Positions 5,285 to 5,793 of a stretch of 5,793 nucleotides of DNA are shown here, in pieces. Origin of the DNA: Candidatus Parcubacteria bacterium. GTDB lineage: Bacteria > Patescibacteriota > Patescibacteriia > JAACEG01. The notes under the pieces were generated by a model. That model was given only the letters and a program-made list of their open reading frames with translations, was not told the DNA's origin and searched no databases. A program made the translations under genes and the position numbers. The DNA is taken from contig JAGLJD010000077.1 in assembly GCA_023142625.1 (NCBI GenBank), forward strand, positions 1 through 5,793. The letters run 5' to 3'. Numbering within the stretch: the first letter of the stretch is position 1; each line of letters opens with the position of its first letter.

Positions 5285-5614
5285 CTACTCGTTTAGGCAA
5301 TCCAAAACGGTTTGGATTGCCTCTTTTTCATTATTAACAAAAAAGAAATCCTGATTACTGCTAATATCAATAATGAAATCAATTATTCCTCTATTAACAG
5401 CAGAAGAAAGAATAATTACCTTTGAATTTTTCAATATCTGAGTCACCCGTTCTTCCGAAATTTTGATATTTATAACTACAATGTCAAAATTGATTTCTTT
5501 AAAAAAATCGTCAGCACCGGCAAAACTTGACGCCCAGTAATTATCTAACCGTGTCTCATATAATAATTCTATCGTAATTTGCAATTGGTCCTCAATAACT
5601 AAAATTTTTTTCAT
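5285..5614 (-). CDS. Stand-alone degenerate response-regulator receiver domain
   Basis: I place the start at 5614, where MKKILVIEDQ begins after an upstream GGGGGAG Shine-Dalgarno sequence. The frame extends to 5668, but those 18 residues do not resemble a receiver. The 109-residue product follows the CheY plan: KKILVIEDQ with the acidic pair E8-D9, FDIVVINIKI (43-52) as strand 3, KVIILSSAV (65-73) as strand 4 with S70 at the conserved Ser/Thr site, and DFFFVNNEKEAI (89-100) in the place of the usual DYLxKP. The phosphoacceptor aspartate is N49, and the conserved lysine-proline is replaced by V93-N94, so phosphorelay activity is unlikely. There is no output domain. It may act as a phosphorylation-independent protein-interaction module; no partner kinase is in the window. 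It is convergent with the DUF4258/DUF2283 cassette. Confidence 0.8.
   Translation of the reverse strand: MKKILVIEDQLQITIELLYETRLDNYWASSFAGADDFFKEINFDIVVINIKISEERVTQILKNSKVIILSSAVNRGIIDFIIDISSNQDFFFVNNEKEAIQTVLDCLNE
5295..5322. repeat. Perfect 12-bp inverted repeat inside the 3' end of the receiver-like gene
   Basis: AGGCAATCCAAA (5295-5306) and TTTGGATTGCCT (5311-5322) are separated by ACGG. On the plus strand the stem is followed by CTTTTTC, so it has terminator form for transcripts passing the two upstream hairpins. On the minus strand it lies in the last codons of the receiver-like gene without a T run after it. Confidence 0.7.
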
Positions 5615-5619
5615 TTTTT

Positions 5620-5630
5620 TCTCCCCCTTT
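5620..5630 (-). promoter_or_regulatory. Shine-Dalgarno sequence for the receiver-like gene
   Basis: The minus strand reads AAAAAGGGGGAG, then seven A, then ATG at 5614. This purine-rich site at normal spacing decides the start in favour of 5614 over the upstream ATG at 5668. It is the only clear Shine-Dalgarno sequence I see before a gene in this window. Confidence 0.75.
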
Positions 5631-5638
5631 TTAAGTGT

Positions 5639-5689
5639 TGTAAAAAAATTTCTACAAAAAATTGTCAAAGTTCAAATGTTAAAATCCAA
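5639..5689 (-). promoter_or_regulatory. Candidate promoter region of the receiver-like gene
   Basis: Two overlapping candidates are visible on the minus strand. One is TTGGAT (5684-5689), 17 nt, GACAAT (5661-5666). The other is a perfect TTGACA (5663-5668), 18 nt, TTTACA (5639-5644). Neither has both hexamers strong. Repeat copy C begins 2 nt upstream of this region. Confidence 0.4.
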
Positions 5690-5690
5690 C

Positions 5691-5793
5691 TGTCTTTGCG
5701 AGGAGGCGATAGCCGACGAAGCAATCTCATTACTGAGCGGACAAATCTATAATTATAGTTTCGCTCTCTTAGTAATGAGATTGCTTCGTCATT
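5691..5793 (-). repeat. Palindromic dispersed repeat, copy C (truncated by window end)
   Basis: The copy starts with TGTCTTTGCGAGGA, identical to the left end of copy B. Core arms GACGAAGCAATCTCATTACT (5715-5734) and AGTAATGAGATTGCTTCGTC (5771-5790) are a perfect 20-bp inverted repeat, extended by GAGCG (5735-5739) with CGCTC (5762-5766). The central palindrome is CTATAATTATAG (5747-5758). The spacer between the end and the core is only 9 nt and contains a mini-hairpin, GGC-GATA-GCC (5705-5714, overlapping the end by one base), shorter than the roughly 27 nt in copies A and B. Aligned to the other copies it lies in the opposite orientation to copy B. Confidence 0.85.

Noticed and set aside
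5273..5291. GAGTAGAATAATAAAA on the minus strand, similar to the shared -10 context
   Set aside because: It covers the stop codon of the receiver-like gene, and no minus-strand gene follows before the terminator hairpins.

Overview
This is an AT-rich, compactly packed bacterial segment. It has short intergenic gaps, ATGA stop/start overlaps, several genes without a visible Shine-Dalgarno sequence, and dispersed palindromic repeats. The gene set and style suggest a small-genome lineage such as Candidatus Patescibacteria (CPR/Parcubacteria-like). This is an inference from style, not proof. TGA is used as a normal stop (ends of the U32, DUF4258 and DUF2283 genes), so this is not a lineage that recodes UGA.

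Layout. Positions 1-120 hold the end of a palindromic repeat (copy A). Positions 148-1500 on the minus strand carry a three-gene operon, read from 1500 down: a membrane-anchored extracytoplasmic thioredoxin-like protein, a small PRC-barrel protein, and SmpB of the tmRNA trans-translation system. Positions 1501-1805 are a divergent intergenic region dominated by a complete palindromic repeat (copy B, 1528-1686). It has a candidate promoter on each side. On the plus strand, 1806-4591 carries a U32-family protein (TrhP/YegQ-like, probably tRNA or rRNA hydroxylation) overlapping by 4 bp with a large polytopic membrane protein that resembles GT-C glycosyltransferases.

A consensus-like promoter (4601-4629) then drives a two-gene cassette, DUF4258-like followed by DUF2283, also overlapping by 4 bp. 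It is organised like a small toxin-antitoxin module and closed by a strong hairpin terminator (5147-5177). Two more perfect inverted repeats follow, the second lying inside the 3' end of the next gene. That gene (5285-5614, minus) encodes a stand-alone receiver-like domain in which the phosphoacceptor aspartate is replaced by asparagine. A third repeat copy (C) begins upstream of it at 5691 and runs off the window.

Most notable points: the repeat family, whose central palindrome changes on both arms together between copies; the DUF4258/DUF2283 module; the degenerate receiver; and start regions with very short leaders that share a TTTAGTAGA(A/C)TAAAAT box.
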